Shown here: positions 1-10,986 of the stretch, one piece after another | How positions within the stretch are numbered: position 1 is the stretch's first letter | How the letters are laid out: every line of letters starts with the position of its first letter | Assembly (NCBI GenBank): GCA_022579005.1 | Contig: MU401865.1 | Coordinates: 1-20,607 of the forward strand | Direction: 5' to 3' | Source of the DNA: Poronia punctata | Lineage: Eukaryota; Ascomycota; Sordariomycetes; Xylariales; Xylariaceae | Length of the DNA stretch: 20,607 bases | Position numbers and translations under genes: made by a program | The notes under the pieces: model-generated | The model's database searches: none | The model's input: only the letters and a program-made list of their open reading frames with translations | Told to the model about the DNA's origin: nothing

Positions 1-3000
1 CTTTTATTATTAAATAAGCTAATAAGTATAAGTTTAATAAAGCTTTTTAAGCTGCTTTAGTAGCGTAAGCTAATATTTTACTTTTTTTTTTTTTTAAACA
101 AGATTTTTACTAATAATTGCTATACTTACTATAGCAGCTTGCTAACTAATTAAAGCTTTTTTTTTAGCGTTAATATTATATTTTTATATTAAATTTTTTT
201 AGCTATATAATTTAGCTTTTTTAATAATTTATTTACTAGGTTTAATATGCTTAATTAATATTTTATATTAAAATTAAACTATGCTAGCTTATATATTTAG
301 TAAGCAAGCTTTTTTTAAAAGTTTTATGCTAGTAAGTTAACTATGCTTTTTAAAGCTATATAATTTATTTATATTATAAAAGTTTTATTTATTTTTTTAA
401 AATACTACTACTAGTGCTTATAGCTTTTTATAATTATTAAAAGCTTTTACTAGCTTATTATTTATTTAATTTTTACGTTTATAAGCTTTTATAACTAGTA
501 AGCAACTAGTTTTTATGTTTTTTTATAAAGTTGTAATAGTATTTTTAATATTGCTTTTATTAATATATTTATTTTTATTTTAATATTTAAATAGCTATTT
601 TAGTAGTAAAAAGTAGTTATTAATATAAAAGCTTTTTTTATATTTTTAAATGCTTAGTTTACTTTTAAAGTTTACTTAAAAACGTAGCTTAGTAAAGTAT
701 AACCTTTTAAAATTATTATAATTAGCATTATAACGTTTATATACTTAGCTATAAACTTTTTATAAAAGTTTATAAAGTTTAAAAATACTTATATATTATA
801 TATTAAAGTTAATATTTTTTACTTTTAAATAGTAGCAACTTTTTAAAAATTTATTTTTATTTTTTTAGTTATAATAATAAACTTTAAAAACTTTATTTTA
901 GTTTTAAAAAACTTGCACTTTAATAGCTTTATAAATAGTTAATACTTTACTAACTGCTTATAAACTAATTAAAAGTATTTTTTATATTTTTTTTTATTTT
1001 TTAAAAAAATTACAATATTATTTAAATAAACTATATAAATATAATTTACTAGCTTAGCTAATACTTTATATATATAAGCTTAAAAAGTTATAAAAGTATT
1101 AGTTAGTTTAAAAAGCATAACTATATACTTAAAATATTTATATTTTATTTAAAAAGTGGTTTTTTACTTATTATTATGTTTAATTTAAATATAATAATAA
1201 GCATTTTTAAAGTTTAGCTTTAAAAAAACCTTTGCTAACTTTAGCTTATTTATTACTTTTAATATAAAAAATAAAAAATACTTATTTTTTATAATTACTT
1301 TGTTTAAGCTTTTATAATTAATATAAAGCTTTATAGTTTTATTTTTTTTAATATAAATAAAATTAAAGTTTTTATGTTTGCTTTTAAGTGCTATATATAG
1401 CTTATTTAAAAGTTTTTTTTAAGGTATTTTTTAAGCACTTGCTATTAAGCCTTTATAATAAAATAAATTAGGCTAAATAGTACTTATACCTTTTTTACTA
1501 GGTTTATTATATATTATACTTTTTTTAGTACTAATAACTTTTTTGCTAACAGCTTAGAGTATATATGCTAAAATGCTTTAAAATATTTAAATAAATTAAT
1601 TTTATTTTTAGTATTAAGCTTATTATTAATTTTAAAAAATAGTAACTTTTTTTTAAAGCTAACACTTATACTTATTAAGTTAGCAACGTACGTTGCTTAA
1701 TTACTAACTATGTTTTTAGCAAACTTTTTAAAATTTATTTTTTAATATTTGCTATAAAACTAGTAAGTAAAGGCTATATTTAATAATATACTTAACTAAC
1801 CTATTCCTAGCTATAATATTAAAAGCTTTAGTGCTTTTTATTTTTTATATATTATATAAAATACTTATTTAAAAGTTTGCTTAATTTTTTAAGCGTTAAC
1901 TATTTAAAAACTAGCTATATAAGCTGCTTAGCATTTTATTAGCTTTTTATTTAGTTTTATTAATAAAAGTAGTAAAATATTTACTTTTTATAAATGTTTT
2001 TTTTTAAAGTTTTTATATATAATATTAACTTAAGCTTTTATATTTATATTTATAATAACTTTTTTTAACTTTTACTTATTGCTTAAAAAAACTATAGCTA
2101 TTGCTTAAAATAGCTTTATAATATTAAATGCTTTATAAAACTTTGCTAAAGTAAATTAAATATATTAATTTACTTTAGCTTAGCTTTTAACTTTTTATTT
2201 TTAAAGTTTAACTAAGCTGCTTAAATATTTTATACTTTACTTTTAAGCTATTTTAGTAGTTTTTACTTAACCTTGCTTAATTAGCAATTTAACGCTAATT
2301 GCTTATTTTTTAAGCAATACTTAGCTATATAGCTTTTTTTACTATAGTAGTAATACTTTATAAAGCTATTATTAATATGTGCTAATTTGCTTTAGTTTTA
2401 ATTTATTTATTATTTTAATAAGTTATTAGTTTTTTTTTTAAACTACTTAGGCGCTTTTAAGTTATTTACTAACTTTTTTTGCTTTAGTAAGCATTTAGCA
2501 TATTTTCGCTTTTATAGCAGCTTATACTTTTTGCTAGTATAATATTAAGTGCTTTATTATTTTTTAGCTTTTTAATATATTATAACTATATTATTAAGTA
2601 ATATATACTGCTTTATTAAAACCTTTTTTAATTTTTTTTAAAGTTTATATTAATAATTAAAAGCTAGTTAGCTATTATTTTTTAATAGTATAGCGCTTTT
2701 AAGCTTTTATACTAATACTTATTAATAAAAAAAGAAATTTTTTAAGTTTTTATTTTTTTGTTGCTAAAGCTTATATAACTGCTTTTAAAAAGTTTGCTTA
2801 AATAGCTCTAAGTTAACGTTTTTTTGCTAAATAAACTTTTAAAAGTTATTAAAAGTAGCTTTATTTTTTAAGTTATTATAATTTAATATATTTTAATAAA
2901 AACGCTAATTTATTTAAATATTAAACTTAGCTTATATTAAGGCTTATATAATTTATATTAAATCTTTATAGCTAAGCTTTTGCTAATTGCTTTTTTTTAT

Positions 3001-3560
3001 AATTATAATTTAATTTTTAATTTTTATAGCAATAGCATTTTACTTTAGCTGCTTATAATTATATATAAAAGCTTTAGTATTGTTTTTATATTAAAGCTTC
3101 TTTTGCTTAGTAAGTAACTAAAGCAACTATAAGTTTTAATTTATTATATTAATAATTTAGTTTAAAAGATTATTTTTTTAGCTTTTTAAACTTTTATAAA
3201 AACTATTATAATAAAAGCTTTTATTAAATAAGCTGCTATATAATAGTAGCTTAAGGTAAAAAAAATAGCCTTTACTTTTTTAACCTTTTTAAAAGTTATT
3301 AGCTATTAGCTAATTATTTATTTTAATAAATAATATATTTTATTTTAAGTTTTTTAGTTTACTATTAAGTTTTTTGCTTTTTTTATTATATTTATTGTTA
3401 CTTTTTTATTTTTAGTTATTTATAAATTTAGCTTAACTGTTAGCTAGTTCTTTTAGTTTTTATTACTTATTTTTAGTATTAGGTTTATTAAGCTTGTTTA
3501 TATTATTGCTAGTTATTTACCTAGCAGTTATAAACTATACTTAGTTTTTAGTTTAAATCT
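1..3560 (-). pseudogene. Unidentified degraded repeat, probably minus-strand coding
   Basis: This stretch has clearly more T than A on the + strand, the mirror image of the A-rich region to its right. Retroelement coding strands are usually A-rich, and GA-to-AA mutation increases this, so I infer that the coding strand is the minus strand. One minus-strand frame is open for about 36 codons near 2275-2385, which is notable but not decisive. Most of the region is riddled with TAA/TAG in every frame. I looked for reverse transcriptase YxDD-like codons on the minus strand; one match at 616-627 lacks the flanking conserved blocks. No LTR, terminal inverted repeat or known protein family was recognised. 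The left end of the repeat lies outside the window. It could be a part of a retrotransposon, a DNA transposon or another old duplicated gene. Confidence 0.35.
1682..1697. repeat. Perfect 16-bp palindrome
   Basis: AGCAACGTACGTTGCT reads identically on both strands with no spacer. Its two flanking bases do not pair, so it ends sharply. It keeps two CpG dinucleotides in DNA that has lost most of its C and G. It could be a relic of a protein-binding site or chance; no function is assigned. Confidence 0.8.
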
Positions 3561-3599
3561 TTTTGCTAAATATTGCATTATAACTTAAAAATATAAAAA

Positions 3600-3830
3600 T
3601 AAAAAAGTGTAAGGGTTTAAGTAATAAGGTAGTTATAAAGTAATGTTGCTAGCAATTTTAAAAACTAAGTATATTAAATAACTTTTATTTAGTTAGCTAA
3701 ATAAATAACCAGACTAGCTAAAAGAATTAAAAAGGGTATAACTAGCAAAGCTTTAGCTATTAGTTAGCGTAGCTTTGGCCAATAGGTGGTCTATGCGCAA
3801 ATAGCTTCCTTAGCTAGGTGCTCTATTACA
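3600..3830. other. Less mutated spacer or LTR-end island
   Basis: Between the T-rich left repeat and the A-rich right repeat the sequence is visibly less degraded. From about 3690 to 3830 it contains several GA, TC, CC and GG dinucleotides (for example around 3709-3740 and 3776-3825) that are nearly absent elsewhere. Two readings are possible. It may be low-copy DNA between two repeats, since RIP acts on duplicated sequence. Or it may be an LTR, because a TGTTGC start at 3644 and an ATTACA end at 3830 give TG...CA ends 187 bp apart. No second copy of this candidate LTR was found in the window, so the LTR reading is weak. No tRNA could be folded from it by eye. Confidence 0.45.
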
Positions 3831-4808
3831 TTTATTTATTTCCTTTTAGTTAATTAAAAAAGGTTAATCTAGTTAAACCTATATAATAAGTAAAAAAAAC
3901 AAGAGTGCTAATAGCACCTTTACTATACTAAAACACTTTAATAATAATAAAAAATTAAGCTTTAAGTTTTAAACATAATATAAAGTTAATATTTTAATAT
4001 TACTAAATCCTCTATACAAGCTTTTATATAATTTTTTATAAAAAAATCTATTATATAACTATTTGCTTTATAACTTTAATTAATTTAAATTATATATAAT
4101 AAGCGCTAAAAAGGTTTAAAAATAAAAAACTATAAAGCTAGTTAAAAGCAGCTAAAATAAAACAAATAAAAGCAAAAAGAGGTTAATAAATAAGTTACTA
4201 AATATATTAACTACTTACTAAATTAAATAAAGCTTATATTTAACTAATTATAAGCTTTAAACAAAAATATAAAAACAATATTAAATAAGTTAAACTAGTT
4301 TATTTAAGCTGCTTAAAGCAAGCTAGCAATACTAGATGTTTTACTAATAATACTTATACTTATACTAGTATAAACATAAGCGTATTAACTAAAGCAGCAA
4401 CTAAAAATAGCCTAACTAAGCCTTATTTAGTATATAAACACATACTAACTTATATTAGTAATAAAAGCTTTTTAGCAAAGATTTTAAAACTTTAAAAGTC
4501 CTTTTTTAAGTTATACTACTTTAGCTAATCTTAACAACTTTTTAAAAATTTTAACTTGTTATTATAAGTTAACTTTTAGTTAACAAAGTATATATTACTA
4601 TAAAATAACTAACTTTAAGTTTAATTTATAAACCTTTTAATTAAACTTTTAACTAAACCTATTAAATAAACAAATAGTTTTAAAAGTTATTTTAATTATA
4701 ATAAAAAAACTTAATTTTTAATAATATATATATAGTTAAATTAGTAGTAAAAAGCCCTAGCTAGCAGTCTTACTAAAAACCCTAATAATAATAAAAATAG
4801 TGCTTTAA

Positions 4809-4832
4809 AAAAAGCACTTTAAAAAGCACTTT
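4809..4832 (+). repeat. 12-nt tandem repeat, two copies
   Basis: The 12-mer AAAAAGCACTTT occurs twice head to tail. The unit is four codons long and reads as Lys-Ala-Leu-stop in the plus-strand frame of the surrounding relic, so it probably encoded a short Lys-Ala-Leu-Gln repeat before CAA became TAA. Confidence 0.7.
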
Positions 4833-4878
4833 AAAAACAACTTAAAAGCCTACTTAAAAATCTATTTAGCTTTATAAA

Positions 4879-4914
4879 ACTACCTAGCCCTTTAAGACTA
4901 CCTAGCCCTTTATA
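4879..4914 (+). repeat. 18-nt tandem repeat, two copies
   Basis: An 18-nt unit beginning ACTACCTAGCCCTTTA is repeated once, with differences only at its last positions. It keeps CC and CCC runs that are rare in this window. Its length is six codons, and it reads as a Leu-Pro-Ser-Pro-Leu unit in the frame of the surrounding relic. Confidence 0.8.
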
Positions 4915-6571
4915 AAGCAACAAATACTAATAAAAAAAGAAACTCCGCTTTAGTTTTTAGTATAAATTTAAATAGCTAATATATTTAAATTAAAAAACAA
5001 ACTTATATATTTAACTTTAAAAACTTAAAAAAACTTTAGTTAAGTTAATAAAATATTTAAAGCTATTTATATAAATATATAAGCTTTTATTAATAAAGTT
5101 AACGTAGTATTAATAAAACTAATAGTAATATAAGCAAAAGCTAACTAGTATAACTATAGCTAACCTTATTAAAAAAAGCTATAGCTAAATACTAAAATTT
5201 AGTTTTTATTATTAAAAGAAATTCTACTTTATAATAAAAGGATTAAAAACATAATAAACTATTTTAGCTAACGCTTTACTATAGTACCTAGTATTGCTAT
5301 TATAAAAATAACATACTTTAACTTAAATTAAAAAACATTGCTTATAATGAAAATATATTAAAAAGTACTTTTTAAAAAAGCTTTAATATACTAAAGCAAG
5401 TTATTTATTAGCAAGTAATAACTTTAACTAAATAAAAGTAATTATAGCAGCATAGTTAGCTATAAACGTTTTTTTAAAGCAAAACGTGCTTATACTAAAT
5501 AAAAGAAAAACCTTTAGTAAATATTTAAAGCTTTTATTGCGCAAAGAAGCTGTGCTTTTATTAGCAACGAAGTTAACATATTTATAAATCTAGAAAAAAA
5601 AAAAAAGAAGTAGATTAATAACTTTTTTAAAAACTAGTTAAATAATAATAAAAGCAAAAAAAAAGAAGCTGCTAGCAAGAAAATAAACGCAATAAAAGCT
5701 GTAATTATAGTAGCTATAATTATAGTTACTATAAAAACAACTACAAAAGAACAAATACTAATTTAAAAATTAAAAAGAAAATAAGTCTTAAAACTAAAGT
5801 AAACCTTAAAATAAAAACAAATTTAAAAACAAAAACAAAAAAAGGAACTATTTAAATCTAGAAAAGAAAAACCTTTAAAAGCCTTAAATTCAATAAAAAG
5901 AAATTAAACTTGTTTAATAACAGTAATTTTAGTTTAAAATTAAACTAAGCATTTATAATTATAAATTATAACTTTAAGTATAAGCATTATAGCAACCTTT
6001 TTAGCAATTAAAAAAAATATTGCACAAAATGCTTAAAGTAACTAGTTAAATTATAAAATACGTTTACTTTAAAGCTATTAAAAACAGTTATATAAAATAT
6101 AATAATTTTTTTAAGTTTAAAAATCAGTTGTTTAAATACTTAAAGAAATATTAAACCAAGTTAACAATACTTGCTAAAAAAGCTTACTTAGTTAAACTTA
6201 TAAAATTAAATCCTTTAAAGCTTAATATATAAACATTAACCTTTTTAAAAGTTTAAACAAAAAAACCCTATTAGTAAATCTTAGTACTTATACTTACGTA
6301 TTTTAGTTTGCTTATACTTTAATATACTTAAAACTACTATTTATTTTAATATAAGCATAAGCTAAAACATTATTATAAAAAACTTACTAAAAATAATTAA
6401 ATACTTTATTAAAAATAGTTAAGCAAGGTTTAAGGTATTAGTAATAGTTATATTAAATATACTAAATAAGCTACTTTGCAAATATATATAATAAGATTAA
6501 ATAATATTAAAGAAAATAAATAAGTTAAATTTACTATATTAGTATAAGTTATTAAAAATACTATAAAACCT

Positions 6572-6575
6572 TATA
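6572..6575. repeat. Target-site duplication, left copy (TATA)
   Basis: TATA directly precedes the left LTR and recurs at 12984-12987 directly after the right LTR. A 5-bp duplication (TTATA) is possible if the LTRs are taken to end at 6871 and 12980. The 4-bp choice is preferred because it keeps the interrupted reading frame in phase. In such AT-rich DNA a 4-bp match alone is weak evidence. Confidence 0.45.
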
Positions 6576-6874
6576 TGTTATAACGATTAATAAAGCATAA
6601 TAGCTATATATTAACGCTATATAAAAGATTTTAGGTTAAAAAGAAAGAAAAAAGACTAGCGGCGCTAAGATCTATTTTTTTATTACTTATATATAAATAC
6701 TTAGCTAAAAATATAAGTATATAACTAATTAAATTGTTTTGCTAAGTAGGCTTTACTAAGCAAAAGCAGTGTTTAGTACTACTTTAAACTTGCTTTATAA
6801 TAATATATATAGTTTATAGGTTATATAACTATTTTTCAAGTTATATAACTTTAAATTAATAAGCATAGCTATTA
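6576..6874 (-). repeat. Left LTR (3' LTR of the minus-strand gypsy element)
   Basis: It aligns without gaps over 299 positions to 12685-12983. By hand count there are about 37 mismatches (about 87-88% identity), of which about 30 are transitions. The left end is TGTTATAACG, that is CGTTATAACA on the coding strand, with an intact CA end. The right end is GCTATTA. Long identical blocks include the TATATATAGTTTATAGG region near 6805-6821. Both strands contain TATA-box-like runs, so the promoter cannot be placed. Confidence 0.9.
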
Positions 6875-6964
6875 TATTACTTTTTTTAAAAACTAAAGCT
6901 AAGATATAAAGCGTTTAAAGTAAAGTTTTATTTATTATAAAAGTTGCTAGAAATGCGTTTTAAA

Positions 6965-7012
6965 AGCTAACACTTTTTTTTTATTTAAAGCTAATACTTT
7001 CTTTTTATTTAA
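6965..7012 (-). repeat. 24-nt tandem repeat, two copies
   Basis: Two adjacent 24-nt units begin AGCTAACACTTT and AGCTAATACTTT and differ at two positions, both C/T. The unit is eight codons; on the minus strand it reads as a Lys-rich Leu-Asn-Lys-Lys-Lys segment without stops. It lies just inside the left LTR, where the C-terminal tail of the polyprotein of a minus-strand element would be. Confidence 0.7.
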
Positions 7013-9289
7013 TAGCAATAAAAAATACTTTTTATAACTTGCTACGCTTATATACTTTTTAATAAGTTTTTTTTATAATTTTATACTTTATTAATTTTTT
7101 TTTATTTTAGTAAAAATATTAAAGCATAAATTAGTTTAATTAAGTTATAGTATAAATAATTTATTAAATATAGTATAATTAAATTTAAACTTTTGTTTTT
7201 ATATTTTTAACTTAAATATAGCTAGTAAGTAAGTAAAAATTAAAAGTTTATAAAGCGTTAAAGCTTAAATATAACGTTTTATAATAAGTTACTTGCTTTT
7301 ATAAATTGCTTTAAAGTTATTTAAGTAGTTTTTAGTATTATATTTATTACTATAGTATATAGCTACTTATTAAAATATATTAAAAGTTAAAAGCTAAAAC
7401 GTAGTTTTTATAAATGTTTTTTAAAGCTTTTAGCGCGTTTTTAAAGTTATTAGCAAAGTACTAAGCATTGTTTAGGTTATATTTAACTTAGTTTACTTAG
7501 TGTTAAAAATGCTTATAGTATTTAAAAAGTCTAGATTTTAAAACTTGCTATACTTTATACTTAAGCTTTTTATTAAATTTTTTAAGTTTTTTAAAAAGTT
7601 GAATTTATTAAAGCAAAAGGTTATTAAAAGCGTTATATAGCTAATTAGTATAATTTTCTTTTAATATTTTATAAGTTAGTAGCAAATTTAAAATATAATT
7701 ATAGCTTTTTTGTAAAGATTTTAAATAGGCTAACTTACTAAAAATCTATATAAGTAGTAAAAGCTATTATAATAAACCTTTTTTTAAAAAAAAAAAAAAA
7801 CTTAGTTATAAATAAAAAAAATCCCCCTTTTTTTTATTTTATTAGTTTAAACCTTTTGCTATTTTTAAAGTTTTTAAGTAAATTTATAAGCTAAGTTTTA
7901 AACTTTATAAGTTTGCTTTACTAACTTTGCTATATACTTAGCTAGCTTATTAATTATATTATTAAGTAGCACTAAAAGCGTTAAGTTAGTATATAGCTTA
8001 ACTTTAAAAGCTACTTTTAAAAAGCTTATATTTAATAATAAATAATATAATAAGTTATAACTAAAATTAAAAGCAATAATATAATTATTTTAATTGTTTT
8101 AAAATTAGTTAATATAAAAATAAAAACGTTAATTTAGCTTATAATTAATAACTTTAATAGCGCTTTAAGTTTAAAAGTAGTTAAAGCTGCTTTAATAGTG
8201 TTTAGTGCTTATTAAAATATTTAAAGCTTTTATTAGCTATAAAATAAACTACTTTTTATTATTATTAATTTAAGTGCTTAAAAAGCTAAAAGATTAATAT
8301 AAATAGTAGTAATACTTTTTAGCTAGTACTTTAGTAGTATTAGTTTTTTTACTTAAAATAGTAGTAATTAAGCAGCTAAACTTATTAATAAAGCACTATA
8401 TATAGTTATAGCTATGCTTATTTTTTAGCATGTTCTTTTATTAACTATTATAATATTTTATATATACTAAAAAAGCGCAATAAGTATAGCAAGCCTAGTG
8501 TTATATTATATAGGTTTTTATTATATTAACAATTTTAGTAGTTATAAACATACTACTAAATATTTCTTTTAAAATTAAGCTAGTAATAATTAACTAATAA
8601 AGCTTAGATTATTTTATTTTAGCTATTATAAGTTTATAACTTAAATATATAAGCTTTTTAAATTAAAGCTATTTAAAAAATATTAAACTATTTTAAGTAG
8701 TAGCTAAAATAACCAGCTTTTTTTTATATATGCTTAATTTTTAAAGTTAGTTTTTCTTAATAATTAGGTTAACTAACTTTAATTTTTTAAGTATTATTAA
8801 AAGCAAAGGTATATAAAGTATTTAAACTTTAATAAAAGCAATTATAAGTTAAAAGCAAAAGCTTATAATGTTTTTAAAAAAATTAAAGTAAATATTTAAT
8901 TTTTTTATTAAGCTTTAATAGTAAAAAGGTTAATAGTTTTATAAAATAGTATATTTAAAATTACATTTTTTTACTTAAGCAATACTTTTATTTAATAGTA
9001 AACTTATATAAAAAGTTTAACTAAGCTATTTAATAAGATTTTAAGCAGCGCTTAGTTAAAAAATAAGTTAAAGCTTAGTAGTTTATAAAAATAGTAATTT
9101 TAGTGATTAATAGCTTATTATAAAAATAACTAAAAATTTAAACTATTACTAAAAATTTCTTGTTTTATATTAGATAAGCGCATTTAATAAGTGTTATAGT
9201 TTTTAAAAAAAATAACTAATAAGCTTTTATTTTTTATTAGGTTATAATTAAAAAATAACGCTATTAGTAGCGTTATAAAATATATTAGC
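7013..9289 (-). pseudogene. Presumed gypsy RNase H-integrase region, not resolved
   Basis: By position, this part of the gypsy interior, downstream of the reverse transcriptase on the minus strand, should hold RNase H and integrase. The reading frame that carries the RT can be followed to about 9300 and is then lost, apparently through an indel near 9240-9300. I could not recognise the RNase H Asp residues, the HHCC zinc motif or the integrase DD-E triad, because GA-to-AA mutation turns Asp and Glu codons into Asn and Lys. The assignment therefore rests on element order only. A 15-nt A run (7786-7800) and a polypurine-type tract (7822-7835) lie within it. Confidence 0.4.
7822..7835 (-). other. 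Polypurine-tract-like run
   Basis: On the minus strand this reads AAAAAAAAGGGGGA, the classic form of the retroelement primer for plus-strand synthesis. It holds the only run of five C/G bases I saw in the window. It is on the coding strand of the gypsy element but about 950 bp before its 3' LTR, instead of next to it. It may be an internal (central) tract, the edge of another insertion, or an unrelated homopolymer. Confidence 0.4.
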
Positions 9290-9840
9290 TTTTATTTAAA
9301 TTAGAAAACTAAGTTAAAAAAAGCAAGTATTAGTATAATATAAGCTAGCTTTTTAAGTTAATTAAAAAAAGCTTTTTGTTTAAAGCTTAAAACAAATAGT
9401 TTTTGTTTTTTTTAAATTAGTTTAATAGTTTAGCAGCTTTACTAGCATTGTAAATAAACATATAAATATAGTTATAAAAGCTAAAAAATAAATAAATAGT
9501 AGTAGTGTTATAAAGCTTTAAAAACTTTTACTTTATAATAGCTTTAGTTTTAGCTAAGTTAATAAAAATACTTTTGCTTACTTTAATAATTATATTTTAG
9601 TAATTAACTTTTTAAATATTAAACTAGAACTTATTAATATTATTTTATAAGCTAGTAGTAAATAAGCAGTAAATAACCTTTTTGCAGTTTTTTTAATATT
9701 AAGGCTTTTTTTATAAATAAACTAAAACGTTATTAATATAAGCGCTAACTTATTAGTTAAGTAGGTTTTATAGTTAAGCGTTAATAAAAGACTGCTATTA
9801 AGTTAGTTTTATTTTTAATTTAAATAGTAAGACCTTTTAC
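9290..9840 (-). pseudogene. Ty3/gypsy reverse transcriptase and connection region, degraded
   Basis: One minus-strand frame can be read continuously from 9836 down to about 9300, ignoring TAA/TAG. In order it shows: a VLLFKLKIKLT block followed by QSFIN at 9780-9836, matching the gypsy block (V.PFGL.NAP..FQ..MN); VSAYINNVLVY around the active site, with YINN at 9729-9740 corresponding to YIDD after GA-to-AA change; a K..F....KV.Y..I block at about 9590-9632, matching the KCxF...V.YLG motif; and a stop-free SFYNYIYMFIYNASKAAKLL stretch at 9423-9482, matching FLGF.NYYRRFI..YS..A.PL. This order and spacing are specific to Ty3/gypsy RT and its link to RNase H. Copia and LINE enzymes lack the last block. 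Catalytic Asp codons read as Asn, so it is inactive. The RT N-terminus should extend to about 10300 but was not resolved. Confidence 0.85.
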
Positions 9841-10922
9841 TAGTAAATACTTATATAGGTATAAAAAGTAGTTAAATACTTAAAAAATAAAGTTATTTAT
9901 AAGCAATAAAAAGCTTTAATAATATTAAATTTTAATATATAGTAAATATTATAATAGTTAAAAATAGTTTTATTAATATTTAAAGCAATAATTTTTAAAG
10001 CAATACTTTTGCTAATAATAGTTAATATAAAACTATTTTTAAATAAATCTTAGTTTAAAAGTAAGAAATATAAAGACTATATAAGGCTTTATATAAGGTT
10101 TAATAAAACTAAAAGTAAAAGGTTTATTTATAGTTTTTTTTAAAAAAAATATTTAATTAATATTTAAAACTTAAAAGGATTAGCAAAAAGCACTTTATTA
10201 GTTAGTTTTAATTTTATATTAAAGCTAAGTTAAAAAAAAGCCTTTTAAGTAAGCAAGTTAAAATAAAATTAACTAATATATTTAAATAATATATTTTAAG
10301 TTTTTCTTTATAAAGAACTTAATAAAGTTTATAATTAAAAAAAGCACTAATTTAAACTAATAAGCTTTAAAATTGCTTTATATACTTAATAAGTATTAGC
10401 TTACTAAAATTTAGTAGTTTTAAAAACTTTTATTTTTAAGTATATATAAAGTATTAAGTTAATATAATAATTAAAGTAATAATCTTTTAGTTATTTTTAT
10501 TAATTAAGCTAGAAAGCTAAATAGCAACTATAATAAAGCAAATAAAAAGCTTATTATATTATAATAGCTAGTAATGCTAATTTAGTTTAATATTTTAATA
10601 GTTAATATTTTTTTTAGTAAGTAAATTATTTAGTTAATATAACTAAATTTTCTTTTGCTAAAAGAATTATAAGTAAATATATAGTAAAAAATAAAGTTTT
10701 TTTAAGCTATAATAATTAGTAGTGCTTATAATTTAAAGTAATAAAATATTTAGCTATTTATTATAAACTAATAATAACTTTATTATTAATATTAATAACT
10801 TAAAAAGTTTAATTAATAAATTAGTAGCTGTTAATTTTTAAACTAGCTATTAGCGTTTAAAAGATAATGCTAGCAAGTTAGCCTTTTTAGTTAAAAGGTT
10901 AAATAAGCTTTTTTAAATAAGT

Positions 10923-10986
10923 TAATAAAGCTTTAAGTTGTTTATAAAGTAATAAAGCTTTAAGTTGTTTATAAAGTAATAAAGCT
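10923..10986 (-). repeat. 27-nt perfect tandem repeat, 2.4 copies
   Basis: The unit starting TAATAAAGCTTTAAGTTG is present at 10923-10949 and 10950-10976 with no difference, followed by a 10-nt partial third copy. It is nine codons long and open on the minus strand (Leu-Tyr-Lys-Gln-Leu-Lys-Ala-Leu-Leu). Exact identity in heavily mutated DNA suggests that the duplication arose late, after most of the mutation. Confidence 0.85.

Larger units (their letters stand above)
3830..6575 (+). pseudogene. Long degraded plus-strand reading frame, family unknown (5' part)
   Basis: In the frame whose codons start at positions equal to 2 modulo 3, a protein-like reading runs through much of this interval with TAA/TAG in place of what were probably Gln, Trp or Arg codons. 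The longest uninterrupted stretch is 4289-4492 (68 codons); another is 4007-4096 (30 codons). Tandem repeats inside are multiples of three (12-nt unit at 4809-4832, 18-nt unit at 4879-4914) and read in this frame as a Lys-Ala-Leu-Gln-like and a Leu-Pro-Ser-Pro-Leu unit. A Lys-rich segment lies near 5590-5870. Shortly before the gypsy LTR this frame has far fewer stops than the neighbouring frames. It is interrupted at 6575 by the gypsy element and seems to resume at 12988. The product was not recognised. It could be a gag-like protein, a transposase or a duplicated host gene. True start unknown. Confidence 0.5.

Noticed and set aside
616..627. Minus-strand YINN codons resembling an RT active site
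   Set aside because: The flanking minus-strand residues do not give the conserved PFGL or KCxF...YLG blocks, so the match is likely chance.
3760..3830. Possible tRNA-like segment because of higher G+C
   Set aside because: No cloverleaf and no B-box-like GGTTCGA sequence could be found by eye.
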